A stretch of DNA of 64,000 nt, taken from Euonymus europaeus. Lineage: Eukaryota; Streptophyta; Magnoliopsida; Celastrales; Celastraceae. Positions 31,201 to 44,201 of the stretch are shown one piece after another. The DNA lies in assembly GCA_963580455.1 (NCBI GenBank), contig OY756972.1, positions 19,359,001 through 19,423,000 of the forward strand, written 5' to 3'. Numbering within the stretch: position 1 is the stretch's first letter; each line of letters opens with the position of its first letter. The notes below the pieces were generated by a model. It worked only from the letters and a program-made list of their open reading frames with translations. It ran no database searches and was not told the origin of the DNA. A program made the translations under genes and the position numbers.

Positions 31201-32947
31201 GTTGTGTTTTCTTTCATGAATGCAAAGAAACAAGACACTATAAGTGAGTTTTGGTTTCAGAGATCTATTTGGGACTATTTTTGGCAGGTGTGTTCATATG
31301 TGATAGAGAAATTGCTTCGATGAATGCATTGAAGGTTGTTTTTCCTAGTGCAAAGACTTTGCTTTGCAGAGTACACATATCCAAGAATGTATTGAGCAAA
31401 TGTGTTGGGTTATTCAAGCTAAAAACAGAGTTTGATGATTTCATGAGTTGTTGGTCATTTGTGATGCATGCTAAGATAGTGAAAGATTATAAGGAGGCAG
31501 TGGAGAATATGCAGAGTAAGTTCAAGGATCATCCAAATGCTTTGAGCTACGTGAATGAATCAAGGTTGAGTAAGTACAAGACGTGCTTTGTACCTGCTTG
31601 GATTGATGAGTATTTTCATCTAGGAAACACAACCACAAAAAAGTTGAGAGCAACCATTCAAAATTGAAAAAATATACCTAAGCATATCATCTAGTGGATT
31701 TGTACTGTCGTTTTGCAACATTAACCTGTTACTGCAAGAACAAGTCATTGATATAAAAGCATCATTTGAAGATAGTTTGACTAAAGTCTCAATTCGATTT
31801 GGGATTTCTATTTGCAAGGATTTGGTGAACATGCTATCTACTACGACATTGGAGAAGCAAGAAGCTAAATTAGCTTATGGGCAGGTATGGTGTTAGTGTA
31901 GAGAATTTTCTTCATATTGCTTTCAAATGTTTCGGGCTACCATGTGCACATATGCTCACAAATTTCATAATAGAAGGTAAGAGATTCCCACTCTCTAATG
32001 TTCATAAATATTGGAATAAATTATACATCCAACCTTTCAATGAAAACCCAAAGGATGATGTAATAATTGATGCTAAGATGACAATTTTATGTAAGAAATT
32101 TGCCAATGCTAGCAGAAGCTAGAAATAGAAAGACAACTCCAGACATTAGGCAAGGCAAGGCAAGCTGTACTAGAATATTAGAGCTAGCACCAAAGATGAA
32201 TTTGAAGGGCGGAAGGTGACTAAGATAAGTCAAGTTGAGTATGCATCCGTAAAACGTGATCCTTCGGCTTTTGAGCATGCACTTGGATCTCATGTGATTG
32301 ATGGTGTGCAGCAAAGTCATACAACACAAGCTTCAATTCATAATTCAAAGCAAAAGGTAAAATTGAAAGTTTATCGAACTAGACATGCAAATTCAACAAA
32401 TTTTATTACTTTGTTTCCTAACTTCATACAACCTTCAATATCTAATACTGTTGATGTCCCTGGAAATTGGTATTGTGGCTTCATGGCTGTTGCATCATAC
32501 TATGGTTGGGATGATGATAGTGGTTGGAAAATAGTTTGATGAGATCTTGCAAATGAACTATGCAGAAATGGAGAAGAATATTACAAGTTGTTATCTCCTT
32601 TCTCAAGCACATCAGAACTGTTGTCCAATGTTGAATGTCAAGCAGCTACAATCGATGCTGAGAATTAGATGATTATGTCTTATATGGACAATGTCAAATA
32701 TCAACCTGTTAAAAAGTAATGGTTGTACTCATTTGAAATGAACAATCTTTGACATTTTTCCCACTCAAGAATCCACTGCCATTGGATTACAAACAAGAGT
32801 TAATAGTTTTTGAGTATATTAATGAGTCTCACTTCATGGTAATGGAACTACAATCAGATAATCGCTTACCTCGGGTCTCCAAGATGTGGTTAGATCACCA
32901 TCATCACAATGCAAGAGCTTGGAGATAATTGATTGAAGATGAAGACT
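28262..32947 (+). pseudogene. Decayed MULE transposase gene with OTU-like C-terminal domain
   Basis: In shifting plus-strand frames the order is that of a plant MULE/FAR1-related transposase. A FAR1-like N-terminal part lies at 28262-28760 (GYSYVGRLTKEE, then ILYNVRTALR). A core follows from about 30975 (FIANWLNDINKENLFC, then CDREIASMNALKVVFP and CRVHISKNVL at 31290-31400), and a SWIM-type zinc site at about 31895-31960 (FKCFGLPCAH). An OTU-protease-like tail begins near 32454 (DVPGNWYCGFMAVA) and continues to about 32940. Several stops and frameshifts occur, and about 2.2 kb of unrelated sequence splits the N-terminal part from the core. It may be dead, but it records a MULE lineage that carried an OTU domain. 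Terminal inverted repeats were not found. Confidence 0.75.
28785..30969 (-). mobile_element. Long LTR-like insertion inside the MULE pseudogene (possible solo LTR)
   Basis: This sequence separates two adjoining parts of the MULE gene. It has no coding domain, a short minisatellite (CGACCTCATCGTCGGAA-like, three times at 29400-29515) and long T-rich and A-rich tracts. Read on the minus strand it starts TGTGAGTTCCCAG near 30969, which fits an LTR beginning with TG. The general wording resembles LTRs of large plant chromoviruses (Tekay/Del), from memory. The left end is unclear: a possible target duplication TATGT (28815-28819 and 30970-30974) would leave a left end without the usual CA on the minus strand. 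Part of this stretch could be an intron of the MULE gene instead. Confidence 0.45.
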
Positions 32948-35900
32948 TGTTTAATTTTGTTTGTGTTAAACTACATGTAATTGAATGTTTGGATTACTCT
33001 ATTTTGAAGAATATTAGCTAATCTGTGTGTTTTTGGTGTTCCTGGAGTGTCCTTTACAATATTTTTAAAAATAGGAATTGGATTGTACTTATAATCATTA
33101 TGTTTGTTTGTGGAATTTTTTTTATATATACTTAATAAAAAGGACTACAATTAGCCCTCATCTAATTTTTCCCCCCTAGTGGACCTGGTTTGATCCTAAA
33201 GAAACTAGGCTGTTCAGTTCACTGGGCTAGGACCAGTTAAGGAACATTGAATTTGGGCTTGTCTAAAAAAATCCAGTCATTTGACCACAAAGCCCACGAA
33301 GAGACATCATGTCTGTTAACTATGATCCACATTCCACTTACACCACAAGTAGACAAGAGGGAGCTGCAATGCTGCATGATGTGAAGGCCTCACATGCACA
33401 CTAATATATAGTGCTTGCGTGGGGCCTTATTGGTTGTGGATTCCAGCTGCTTTTGTGGAAGATGCCAAATTTGTTTGAAATGATGTCGATCTGTCTTCAA
33501 TTGGGGTTGAGTGAATCATTTTTTACTCCACTTCCCAGTTACAGATGAAGAAGACAAAACTAACAAGGGAAGGTAATTCCCCCCCCTTAAAAGCCATTCT
33601 TCACATCACATCTGGACCCAATGGGCTTCTACTGTTTGTTTCCTTATTGAGATTGGACCCTGTCTCACTTTCTTTGGTTCAGGTTACACTTTTCCCTATC
33701 TGGACCAAGAGAGAGACCCACGTACACTTCCCAATTCTCATAGCATCAGTTCACCAAATATCTTTCTAATTGTGTATTTTAATTCTCAAACTCACCCCAT
33801 TACGTTAATATTGTACATTTTGAATTATTCGATTCTCGTGACACTTCACAAGACAAAGTCTGACTCACTAGGTTAGGTTATGAAAATCCCCTATTGCGTG
33901 AGGAATGTTAGGATTTTCTTACAAAAGAGATGGATTCCCTCATCTTTCCGATGTCGAATTCGTAACATTTCAACAACCACACTTGCTTTAAAATAAATTA
34001 TGCTAATATTATTTAATTAAACTCTTCACATTGTACTGACACAAATTGGGAATCCCAATAGAATGATAAAAATTTAAATTAAAAAATGTAGAAGAAAAAA
34101 AAAACCTTAAGCAGGGTAAAAGCCCCACAAGGCCACACCTGCAGCTTTTGTAAGTACATGGGAAACGAATTTATAATATTGACGAGCTTGGCGAGGCCAG
34201 AGGTCAGGTATTGCTCATAATCTTGGCTTGCTAGAGGGCCCATGGCATCAATTATTTTTTGTGCAAGCAAGTGAAGATCAGATCGGTTGAATTTTGGCTG
34301 CCCAATTATGGTGGGTGGGCAGGCAGGTCAAGAATTTTTTTTTGTCAGGTACTCTTAACGAAGCGATTTGGTTTAAGTATTCAAGAAAATCAATAAACTT
34401 AAAAAATAAATAATATTATTACTGCGAGTGGACTGATATTTTTGATGCAATAGTATTTCATTATACAGTAATGAAATTAGAACAGTTCAACTTAAAAGTT
34501 ACAAGTTTAATTATTTAAAACAAACACCCCGCATGTTAGAAGTGAATAAAGTCTCCATACATCCTATATGTTCTCGATCCCGCCTACTGCAAGAAACTTT
34601 TTTACAAAATTGTTTATCTGTCGATCAATTCGAGAAGTTAGTTATTTTGTTCTTAAAGTGGCTTATAAATTGGTTTTAAGGTCTAATTAATTAGGAGTAG
34701 GAGGAATTGGTATTTACTATAGATTCTAGTGCTATGAGGCATGGAGACAAGCATGAAAGACATGGGGGAACTGGAAGCATGCAATTGGGAATTTGGGATG
34801 CTTCAACAATTTCACACAAATGGAGATAAATAACACTTGGAACCTTCACGTTTATATAAATGTCGCTGTTTATTTTTTTCTTCTTTTGAATACAAGAATA
34901 AAGGAAGGAAGATTCAAACTCGAGACTTATATAAGATGTCATACACATGAGTGTCATCTGAGTCACTCGTGCTCCTCATATCAAAGTATTGACTTGGAAA
35001 ACTCCTTATTCTTATCGAGGAGAAGGAACGAGAAAAACCGAAATCTTCCTACTCGAAAAAGAAGAAGTCCTATACCCTTCTCTTGTGAATGAAGTTGTAT
35101 GCATTTTTAATCTTCAATTTGGGATAAAATAAAATAAAATAAAATAAAACTGTTTGATCCTCTGTTAACGCGTTCACTTTACAGTTTACAATGGGCCATG
35201 CACGCAACCATGATCACCGGCAAAAGGAATCGAGGGTCAATGGGCCCCATTGTGGTTAATTACTTTATATTTTATTTTTTGTCTTCTAAATTTATTCTCC
35301 TTGCATGGCATGCGACTCTCTTTATTACTACAAAAGTACAAATCATGCACATTTCTGTATGATATTCTAAATTACTATTATTTTATTTTATCTCTGTCGG
35401 CTTCCATTCTCTACTAAATAAATAATTAATTTTTAAAAAAAAATTTACACATCAATTTATATTCTCTCAAACATAATCCCTATCAAACAAACACAGCGAT
35501 CCATCATTTCTTCTTCTTCTTCATTTTAGCGATGAAAGTCCGCTGGTCACGGGAGCGGGGTCAGCATTCTTAAATCTTGGATAGAATTACTGAACTACCC
35601 CTTCAAGCTTATCTTCTCCAATAGAATTAAAAGGAAGTACATCTAGACATTTATTAACTGATTCAGTTTTTGTGATCATGTGACCAAATTCATCATTTAA
35701 TTTCTCGTCCATATCTGCCAATAAGGGCGTAGGTAGGTCCACAAGACACTCGCACATTGGAATCTCTATCTTCAATGCTTTGCACCTTTTTTATTTAATG
35801 TGATTTGCTTTTGTATTCAAAAGGGTAAATCAATTTGGTCAGTAATTATTATATTTTGGTTGTTGGAAAATCTGTCTCAGATAATGAAAAGCTTGCGAAC

Positions 35901-36076
35901 CTCAAAAGCAAATCGAATCCAATCATTAGAAGCCGATCGTCCATTTCGTTGAACGATTAAATTTGAATCTCAAATTTGATTGCCTGATCAATTATTTATC
36001 TCAATTTCTTCGTGTCATCGCGAATGGAAACTTCTTCTACATGGATCGATGCTAAATGTAAGGGGTCTATTAGGGT
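32948..36076. other. Gene-poor spacer with one possible exon fragment
   Basis: Mostly AT-rich. On the minus strand at about 34145-34290 a frame reads LLAQKIIDAMGPLASQDY and on to FPMYLQKLQ before a GT donor-like site; it looks exon-like but I do not recognise it. Another unrecognised minus-strand frame lies at 35587-35775. Around 33830-33970 is LTR-like text with CATCTTTCCGATGTCGAATT. A short run of AAAAT repeats lies near 35127-35150. Confidence 0.35.
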
Positions 36077-36684
36077 CAGGGCTACAAATGGGTTGAGCCA
36101 TCGGCGAATTACTAACGGTCACTTTTGATTAAAACTCATAATGTGTCTGTTTGAGAATGTAAATGAACGAATTTTAATAAAAAAATTTGTACACGGCAAA
36201 TAAACAAGTCTTGAGCACGTTCATTTCTAGATCACGAACAAGTTTTGATTAAAACTCATAATGTGTATGTTTGATAATGTAAATGAAAGAGTTTTAATAC
36301 AATTTTTTGTACACGGTAGATAAACAAGTCTTGCGCACGCTCATTCGTGGATCACGAACAAGTCTAAATTAAGTGGAACAAGTTTTTTTAACTCCAAAAA
36401 ACATGTTTATTTAGCTTATTCTTTTGATAAATAAACTTGACATACAACTCGTTAACATGGTCATTATTAACTCACAAAGCTCATGAACAAATTCATTTAC
36501 ATTAATCGAACCAAGTTAGTCCAAGCTCGAGCTCGCCTCTTGAAATGAATAAATGAGTTGAGCTTGAACACAAAATCTCAAGCTCACCTAAGACTTGGCT
36601 CGAGCTCAGGCTCAGTAAAAGTGTTAATAAATTAACTCAGAGCAAGACAAAACTTGACTCGGCAAATCTCATTTGCACTCGGCA
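36077..36684. mobile_element. Second hAT-like non-autonomous element
   Basis: The left end CAGGGCTACAAATGGGTTGA has the form of a hAT terminus, and the right side holds CTCATTTGCACTC (about 36668-36680), an imperfect reverse complement. The inner right part is rich in GAGCTCGAGCTC-like words. The interior includes a 120-bp direct duplication. The right end and target duplication are not fixed. Confidence 0.45.
36123..36362. repeat. 120-bp direct tandem duplication
   Basis: Copies at 36123-36242 and 36243-36362 both begin TTTTGATTAAAACTCATAATG and end near GGATCACGAACAAG, with about a dozen differences. It lies within the hAT-like element. Confidence 0.85.
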
Positions 36685-36789
36685 TATATCTACAATTCTA
36701 CTATACAATAGGCTTCTCTTTTCATGTACATTTTTGATAGGAGGCTCTCAAATTCTTAAGGAATTGCAATTTGCGAAGTCTTCAATTTT

Positions 36790-37110
36790 AATCCAATGGT
36801 TGGTAGAGCATCTATAATGATACACTTAAAAAATGATACTGAATAATATATGATAATGTGTGTTTTTGTTGATATGGCTATAATGAGAAATGTGTTTTGG
36901 TAATATGAATAAGTATGTGCCTTGACTTTTTATAGTTTTGTTGGAGAATTGATAAAAGACTATTGACATATAGAGATTTTGTTAATGGAGAAAAAATAAT
37001 GTATAAGTATCTATGTTTTGTTGATATTGATGTATTAAGAGACGTGTTTTAATGATTTCGATAAATATTCGACTTTATTTTTTATATAACAAAGGTGAGA
37101 CACAATAGAG
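36790..37110 (+). repeat. Internally repetitive element, inverted relative of 11640-11940
   Basis: Repeated units such as GTTGATATG and AAATGTGTTTTGGTAATATG occur at about 36870-36910, with weaker copies at 37010-37070. The reverse complement of 11640-11940 carries the same words in the same order. Family unnamed. Confidence 0.5.
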
Positions 37111-37494
37111 AGAATGAAAAGTTTAGTAAGTGTTTGTTAAATATAACTCATATGTTCAGGGGCTAGTTGATGGCGGAGGGGACGAACTGATATAAGTGTA
37201 ATTTTGAAATTAGGAATATATAAAAAACATATATAACCCTAATTTTAAGATTAGTAATGGAAAAAATTTCGTTAATAATTACCGATGAATTTTTTCTTCA
37301 GTGATCCGTCTACAAAAAATTTTAAAAATTAATTTATGTTGATAATACATACATATATATTTTTTTGCCTATAATCCATCGGCAAAAAAAAAATTCCATC
37401 AATAATCCATCGACAAAAAAATAGAAAAAATAAAAAAATATTATCATCGCTCTGTTAAGTTTTCCATTAATAACAAGCTAAATCCTCATATGTA

Positions 37495-37620
37495 TTTTTG
37501 TTGTTAGATATTTTCATAATAAAATTTTGAAAAAAAAAATTAAAATCATTTATGAATTTTTTGTTGTTAGATATTTTCATAATAAAATTTTGAAAAAAAA
37601 AAATTAAAATCATTTATGAA
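37495..37620. repeat. 63-bp tandem duplication
   Basis: Two nearly identical copies of TTTTTGTTGTTAGATATTTT followed by an A-rich tract and AAATCATTTATGAAT, one base apart in the A run. The region before it (37240-37460) has words like CCGATGAA and CCATCGGC seen in subterminal parts of CACTA elements, without defined ends. Confidence 0.8.
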
Positions 37621-38216
37621 TGTTAACCAAGTTAACGTCAGTGCATTAAAATAGACCGTACACCGGCCAATCCTTTAACCGGACTATACCCAAGTAAAAC
37701 CCAAATTCAAGGAACTGTTTGACAGTGGACATATGCATACATTGCCGAACAATTAATTTTTTGTGTCGTAGTTCTTCACTCTTGTTTTCGGATATGCACA
37801 ATAGTGTTCTTCACTGAAGGTGCTCAACATTTTACTTTCCACAAAAGGTGGCGAGTGTTCGGCAATTCAGTATTTACGCATGAATTCGGATTTCAATATT
37901 GTCTTTTCCTCATTTCCTCAAATCACTCTCAGATCTACATCGCTCAGTACAAAAATCGAGCCTTGGAGAGTGAACACCCGTGTAAGCGTAATTAATGAGC
38001 TTACAGTGGTCGGTAGATCTCTTCAATCAGTCTCCGATTTTGGGTAATTGATAATAAAATTCTGGGTTAGTTTAATAATTAAAGATTTTAGAGTCAACCC
38101 CTGTTCAGTTCAGCTAAAGTGCGTGAATTACTACAGAGTGGAGTGGTTTAATTTACTATTTTCGTGTCGCATTTATGGGTTGGATTTTTTTAGTCATCAT
38201 CTTCAAATCTGCGGGA

Positions 38217-38225
38217 TATATAAAA
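38217..38225 (+). promoter_or_regulatory. TATA box of the QUA2-like gene
   Basis: TATATAAAA precedes a leader with a GA microsatellite (38317-38335). Transcription would start near 38245-38255. The leader is spliced: the coding exon begins after acceptor TTCTGCAG at 39234, so there is at least one non-coding exon upstream. Its donor was not fixed. Confidence 0.6.
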
Positions 38226-39264
38226 GGGGAAGTTCTTCACACTCGTCACGAGATTTCTTTGGACTCAATCCCATCCAAAATTCTCTTCTCTCGCTATACC
38301 CAAGTATCAAAGTTTGAAAGAGAGAGAGAGAGGCGAGAAGTAATCGCAGCTCAAGAATACAACAAATTCGAATGTGTTTTTGTGTTGTCATTGTCGAACT
38401 ATTCATGAGTTCGAGCTGATTTTCAGGGAATTTTGGCTTGCTCTGTCAGTATTTCAATCTGCCAATTTGTCCACAGCTCTGCCCCTAAAAAGTTAACTTC
38501 TTCTTCTTCTTTGCTCTGGCTTTCTATTCTGCTTGTTTGATTTGATTTGATTTGATAGCACTATCAAACGAACGATATGCGTTTAGTTATCCGGTTAGAT
38601 TGATCTAGAGATGGGTTTTGCTAATTTTTCTTCTGGGTTTTGTTTAGTGTTTACTGGACTGAATTTTGGTTGAAATGAACTTGCTCTTTTTGTGACTTCT
38701 AGATTTGGGAATTTAGTGGAATTGATTCGATTGTCTTGCTTTCTAGAAATGCATCTGATTTACTTGCCTTCTATTTTAGACCTTAAATTAGCTGTCTTTT
38801 CTGTTCCTTTTATGGATTATATAATCTTTGGATTACCAAGAAGATTTCTTTCTCCCATTCAAGGAAAAAATGATGAAGATTTCTTCCTCCCATTCAAAAA
38901 ATGAAAAAAAGAAGAAGATTTCTTGCTTTAGTAATTAAATTCTGCACCAGATTGTGGATCTAATTAATTAGGGAGGAGATCTTGTATTCTTGTTTAAAAT
39001 TGCAGTTTCTCTCATCTAACTATTCTTTGATTAGTTTTTGTGACAAACGTTATTGTATTCCAGCTTGCTATATCCTCTACAATTTTTAGCTTGATTGAGC
39101 AAAAAACTTAAACCAGAATTCTGCTTAGCATTATGTCTCTGGTTCCATTTTTTAAATTCACTAGAGTATAGGACTTAATTCGGTTTGTATATGCTTAAGT
39201 TTTCTAATATATATTATTTTCCATTTTTCTGCAGCGCTTCCTGTGGGTTTCCAAGGTATAGGAA

Positions 39265-42200
39265 ATGGCCAGGCCTCTACATCGAGGTATATCAGGAATG
39301 CGGATATCAGGGAACAGTCAAGACCTAAGGGACTCTCAAATGAAAACTAAACCTGAAAAGGAAGATTTGGAGAGAAAATTTTCGTCTGATAACAGTTACT
39401 TAGCCCTAAGGTTTCCTTTTCGGTTACTTGTTCCAGATAATTCTCCGTCAAAATATGGAGTTGGGGAGAATGGTTTTGCATCTGATCCCTTCAGCATTGG
39501 TACTCCAAGGAGTCGCCACAAACTAATAATGCTCTCGTTGAAGATCAGTTTAGTGGTGATAGTATTTCTCACTCTTATTGGATCTTTTTGGTGGACAATC
39601 TCCATATCAACATCCTCGCAACGCCACATTGTCCATGGGTATAGGCGACTCCAGGAGCAACTGGTTTCAGATTTGTGGGATATTGGTGAGATCTCTCTTG
39701 GTACTTCAAGGTTAAGAGAACTGGAATTTTGTTCTCAAGAGTCAGAAAACTTCGTGCCTTGCTTCAACATGTCGGAAAACCTTGCTTTAGGTTCTTCCGA
39801 TAATGAAATGTTTGATCGTCAGTGTGGTCATGGATCAAGGCAAAATTGTTTAGTCCTTCCACCTGTAAATTATAGGATTCCTCTTAGGTGGCCAACTGGA
39901 AAGGATGTCATCTGGTCTAATAATGTTAAAATAACTGCCCAGGAGGTACTTTCCTCTGGTAGCTTGACGAAGAGGTATGTGGAAATTTATTTTGTGAACC
40001 AACACTCTCGTATGAGCTTTCATTTTCATGCTGACAGGTCTCCATTTCTCAATGATGTGGTGCAGGATGATGATGTTGGAGGATGATCAGATTTCCTTTC
40101 GTTCAGCCTCTCCCTTGTTTGATGGTGTAGAAGATTACTCACATCAAATTGCGAGAATGATGGGGCTGACAAATGATTCTCAGTTGATACAAGCTGGAGT
40201 AAGTCTATATATGATATTTTTTCCCTGGAATCCAGTCATTGAAACATGTTCTTTTTCACTGTTGCTTTTGGCTTCCATGTTGAATAATTATCTTCTAGTC
40301 CTATATTGCCTCTTTTGATTTAGTGATTCACATACTTGAAGTCATATACTCGACTGAATTGCCACTTATGTTCTGAAAGATGTTTCTTTGCCAATTTGCA
40401 TCCTGAACTTTACTGAACATATATTGTACCTTCTGTTGTTGCTAATCTCAATAAAAAAAGGAATTGGCAGTGTCGCCCAAGCCCAATTGAACTTCTTAAG
40501 TTTAAATTAAATATGGCAGATATTTTCACAGGGACTCTATTTGGATGCAAAAAGTTGTGCATTACATAGTTGCATTTTGACATGACTATATTGTCCTCTT
40601 ATCTTATGCTGGCCTCCTACATTTTTTCAGGTTAGAACTATTTTGGATATCGGATGTGGTTATGGGAGCTTTGGAGCACACCTCTTTTCAAAACAGCTGT
40701 TAACCATGTGCATTGCAAACTATGAGGCTTCAGGCAGTCAAGTTCAACTAACTCTTGAAAGAGGTCTTCCTGCAATGATTGGTTCTTTTACTTCAAAACA
40801 GTTGCCATTTCCGTCTCTCTCCTTTGATATGCTGCATTGCGCACGATGCGGCATTGATTGGGACAAAAAAGGTAACAGTTTTGAGACAGTAAAAAGAGCT
40901 TCTTTCATCTAGGATCATTGTAAATGATACTGTGAATATTTCCAAATCTACTAGAATACTTTTACCCTTTTTGAGGTTTTCTGAAGTAGATGCTTTCTTG
41001 GGGATAATAATGATAAGTTACGAGGAAATTAAGTTTCAACTTTCAAGAGGTTAATGACAAGTAATTTTTTGCTCATTTTGGTGCTGGAAAGTTCCTTGAT
41101 ATATTTGACGCAGAGTTGTATCTACAAAATTAGAATTTGTGTTCCATCTTATTGACAGTAATAAATGCTTGAAGTTTATTTGTTGACGGGTGCTCCATCA
41201 TGTTACTTTTTATTCATTCATCAATGATATAAGCACTCAGGTTTTGGATGTGATGTCCCATGTAGTCGATATAAATTTTACCTCATTTAACTATCATGGA
41301 TTTTATACCCTGAATGGTTGTTAATTGTTCTTGGTGCATTGAATGTTACGGTGGGACCTGATAGATAATGATTTGTTGTTTATGATGTCTATACTGACAT
41401 CAATGAAATATTCTGAAATATAGTGGATAGCATTCTTTTTGTTCAGTGAGCCAGGCTGATACTGCATTTGTAATGCCTTGCTCACAATATTTATCTGAGT
41501 AACTAAAGAAGAAAATCTTGTTCAACTTTGAATCCTTTCTTTTTGTACATTTGCACTGAATTCGGTGATGCTTTCAATCTAAGATGTTAGAATATTTTTT
41601 TCTGGATTACAGATTTACACTATGCCCAATGTTTTTATGTACATTGTTGAAACCTTGTTTCCCATGAATATTTAAATGGCTTACATAGGTTCTTTCCTAT
41701 TGCTGGCCAATGATTATAAACTACTCCTATAGCTAGAGTATTGTTGTTTTTCCCTAGTAAGGACGCTATGGCTTACGTCATTTTCGTGCCCTGTGTTACA
41801 GATGGTATTTTCTTAGTTGAAGCTGATAGAGTTTTAAAGCCTGGTGGATATTTTGTCTGGACCTCACCACTTACCAATACCCAGGGTTTTCTTCGCAACA
41901 AAGAAAATCAGAAAAGGTGGAATCTTGTTCGAAATTTTGCAGAAAACCTATGCTGGGAGATGATGTCACAACAAGATGATACTGTTGTATGGAGAAAGAC
42001 TAGCAACAAGAATTGTTATAGTTCGAGGTACGCGAACCGGGGTGGATATTTTATACTTGTTTGACACAATAGCTTTATTTATTGATTCTAAATACCTAGA
42101 GGAATAAAAACATATTACATGAATTAATTGATCGTGATTTATGCTATACGTTACTCGTCTTTCTAGGAATGCAGGTTTGAGCCCTCCCTCTATCTGTGGT

Positions 42201-44201
42201 AAAGGTCAGGAAGTTGAATCTCCATATTATCAACCATTTGAGGCTTGTATAGCTGGAACTCGCAGCCATAGATGGATTCCTCTTCAAGCCAAGTCAACCT
42301 GGCCTTCCAGGTCTAACTTGAATAAGAGTGAACTTGCAATTTATGGTACATTTTTTCCTTTTTCCTCCTTTTTTTTTTCACCGTTTGGAACAAAATTTAA
42401 TTGAAAGCAACTTCATTCTATAGGAGCTAAGGATTCGAGTTTTGTTATTCAATGCTTTGTTTCATCCCAGGGTTTTTATGTTTTACCAGGTCTGCATGCA
42501 GAAGAATTTGCTGAGGATGCAAAGAACTGGAAAAGAGCTGTTGCAAATTATTGGTCTCTTCTTTCACCACTAATATTCTCGGATCACCCAAAGAGACCTG
42601 GTGATGAGGATCCTTCACCTCCTTATAACATGGTCCGAAATGTGCTAGACATGAATGCACATTTTGGTGGTTTCAACAATGCATTATTGGAAAGTGGGAA
42701 GTCTGTGTGGGTTATGAATGTGATTCCAAATACTGGACCCAGCTACCTTCCCTTGATCCTTGACAGGGGCTTTGTTGGTGCATTGCATGACTGGTAATTT
42801 GATCACTTCACTTAACTTATTTAGTTATTTAGCATGTCCTTTCTCACGTGTGAATGTTGGCCACTTGGCCTGTGAATGAAATCAATGATTAGTTCCAGGA
42901 TATGGGATATTTCTCTTTATCCTTTACTTTCACTCATTACAAACGAAAAAAAGTTTAGCTTTTGTCATACTTTCTTTATTAATTGTACAGATTTGTTCTT
43001 GTTAGGTGCGAAGCTTTTCCAACATATCCTAGAACGTATGATATGGTGCATGCAGCAGGACTTCTTTCTTTTGAAGATGGACAGAAACACAGGTGCACCA
43101 TGCTTGATATATTCACAGAAATTGACCGATTACTTCGTCCTGAGGTACTAAAATCATCTGTCCTCTCTTTATACTCTAGAAGTTAATACAATTATTTTTT
43201 TGATGTGCTACTGGGTGGATAAACATGAACATTCTTACTTGTGCCTGATCTTTGGTATATTCGAAGTTGAAAAAGCCTCCTATGGACTTTTGTCTGTGTA
43301 GTGACTGCAGAAAAGAAAAAAAAGAGGGATAGAATAATCAAAGGTTAAACAACTCTAGTGTAAAAGAGCGAAGCCTCCCACAGTCGAGACAGGATCAGTG
43401 AAAGGAAACATGATAGAATAATAGTTTGTGAAAACTTTTAGAACTACGAAAGGAACTATATATTTTGTCTTATGAGAACAAGCATTACTAGGGTTTATAT
43501 AAATTGTACAATTTGGTAATAGCTACTGCTAGGGTTGAAGGATTGTATACATTGAGCTGCTACGTGACCGTTTGTTGTTTAATTTCTTACTTTGTGAAAG
43601 ATATTGTTTTTTTATTTATTTCATCTCTCCGATGAACTGCACCCTTATTTTTACATATATTTCATTTTACACAATCTGTGCCTCTTTTATGAAATCTTGG
43701 CACCAGAAACATAATATTTACGGAAACTCATACTTCCTAGTTGACTTTATGTGAAGGTTTTAAATATTCTGTGACGATTGAACATGTCAAAATTTTAAAG
43801 ATATTTGGACAATAGCTAAAAATTTGAATGTATTCATTTTGGTTTTGGTTGATGCAACAGCGAAAAAGATTGCTAAAATTTAGATGGACGTCCTAGTTCT
43901 TGTGGAATTCATGGTTGTGATTTTTATGAATGCTGGCTGGGAGTTAACGTCTCATGTTTACAGCGAACAGACGTGATAGACTCAGTGATTTCCATGATAC
44001 TTTACTTTTTGTTCGCATGGTTAAGTAATATGCTGGTGGTTGGTGCAGGGTTGGGTAATAATACGTGACGCCACTTCTCTGGTGGAATCAGCTAGAGCTC
44101 TGGCAACACGGCTGAGGTGGGATGCACGAGTTATAGAACTTGATAGCAATGAAAGAATGCTTATCTGCCAGAAACTGATCTTTAAGGGACAAGCCAGCTA
44201 A
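39265..44201 (+). CDS. QUA2: QUA2/TSD2-type pectin methyltransferase (complete, eight coding exons)
   Basis: Exons: 39265-39974, 40066-40198, 40631-40871, 41802-42027, 42167-42345, 42490-42793, 43006-43144, 44049-44201, joining to 694 codons plus TAA. The protein is a type II membrane protein: cytosolic tail starting [13 protein letters not shown], a membrane span at about residues 88-112 ([19 protein letters not shown]), then a lumenal DUF248 methyltransferase region. The SAM-binding loop [16 protein letters not shown] lies near residue 284, with [32 protein letters not shown] and WVMNVIP following, and GWVIIRD near the end. Arabidopsis QUA2/TSD2 acts in the Golgi on homogalacturonan and is needed for cell adhesion; the near line-by-line match supports orthology. 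Each of the seven splice joins keeps the frame. No breaks. Confidence 0.94.

Noticed and set aside
39265..40086. 273-aa single-exon reading of the QUA2 start
   Set aside because: It reads through donor 39975 into intron; splicing to 40066 restores the conserved protein.
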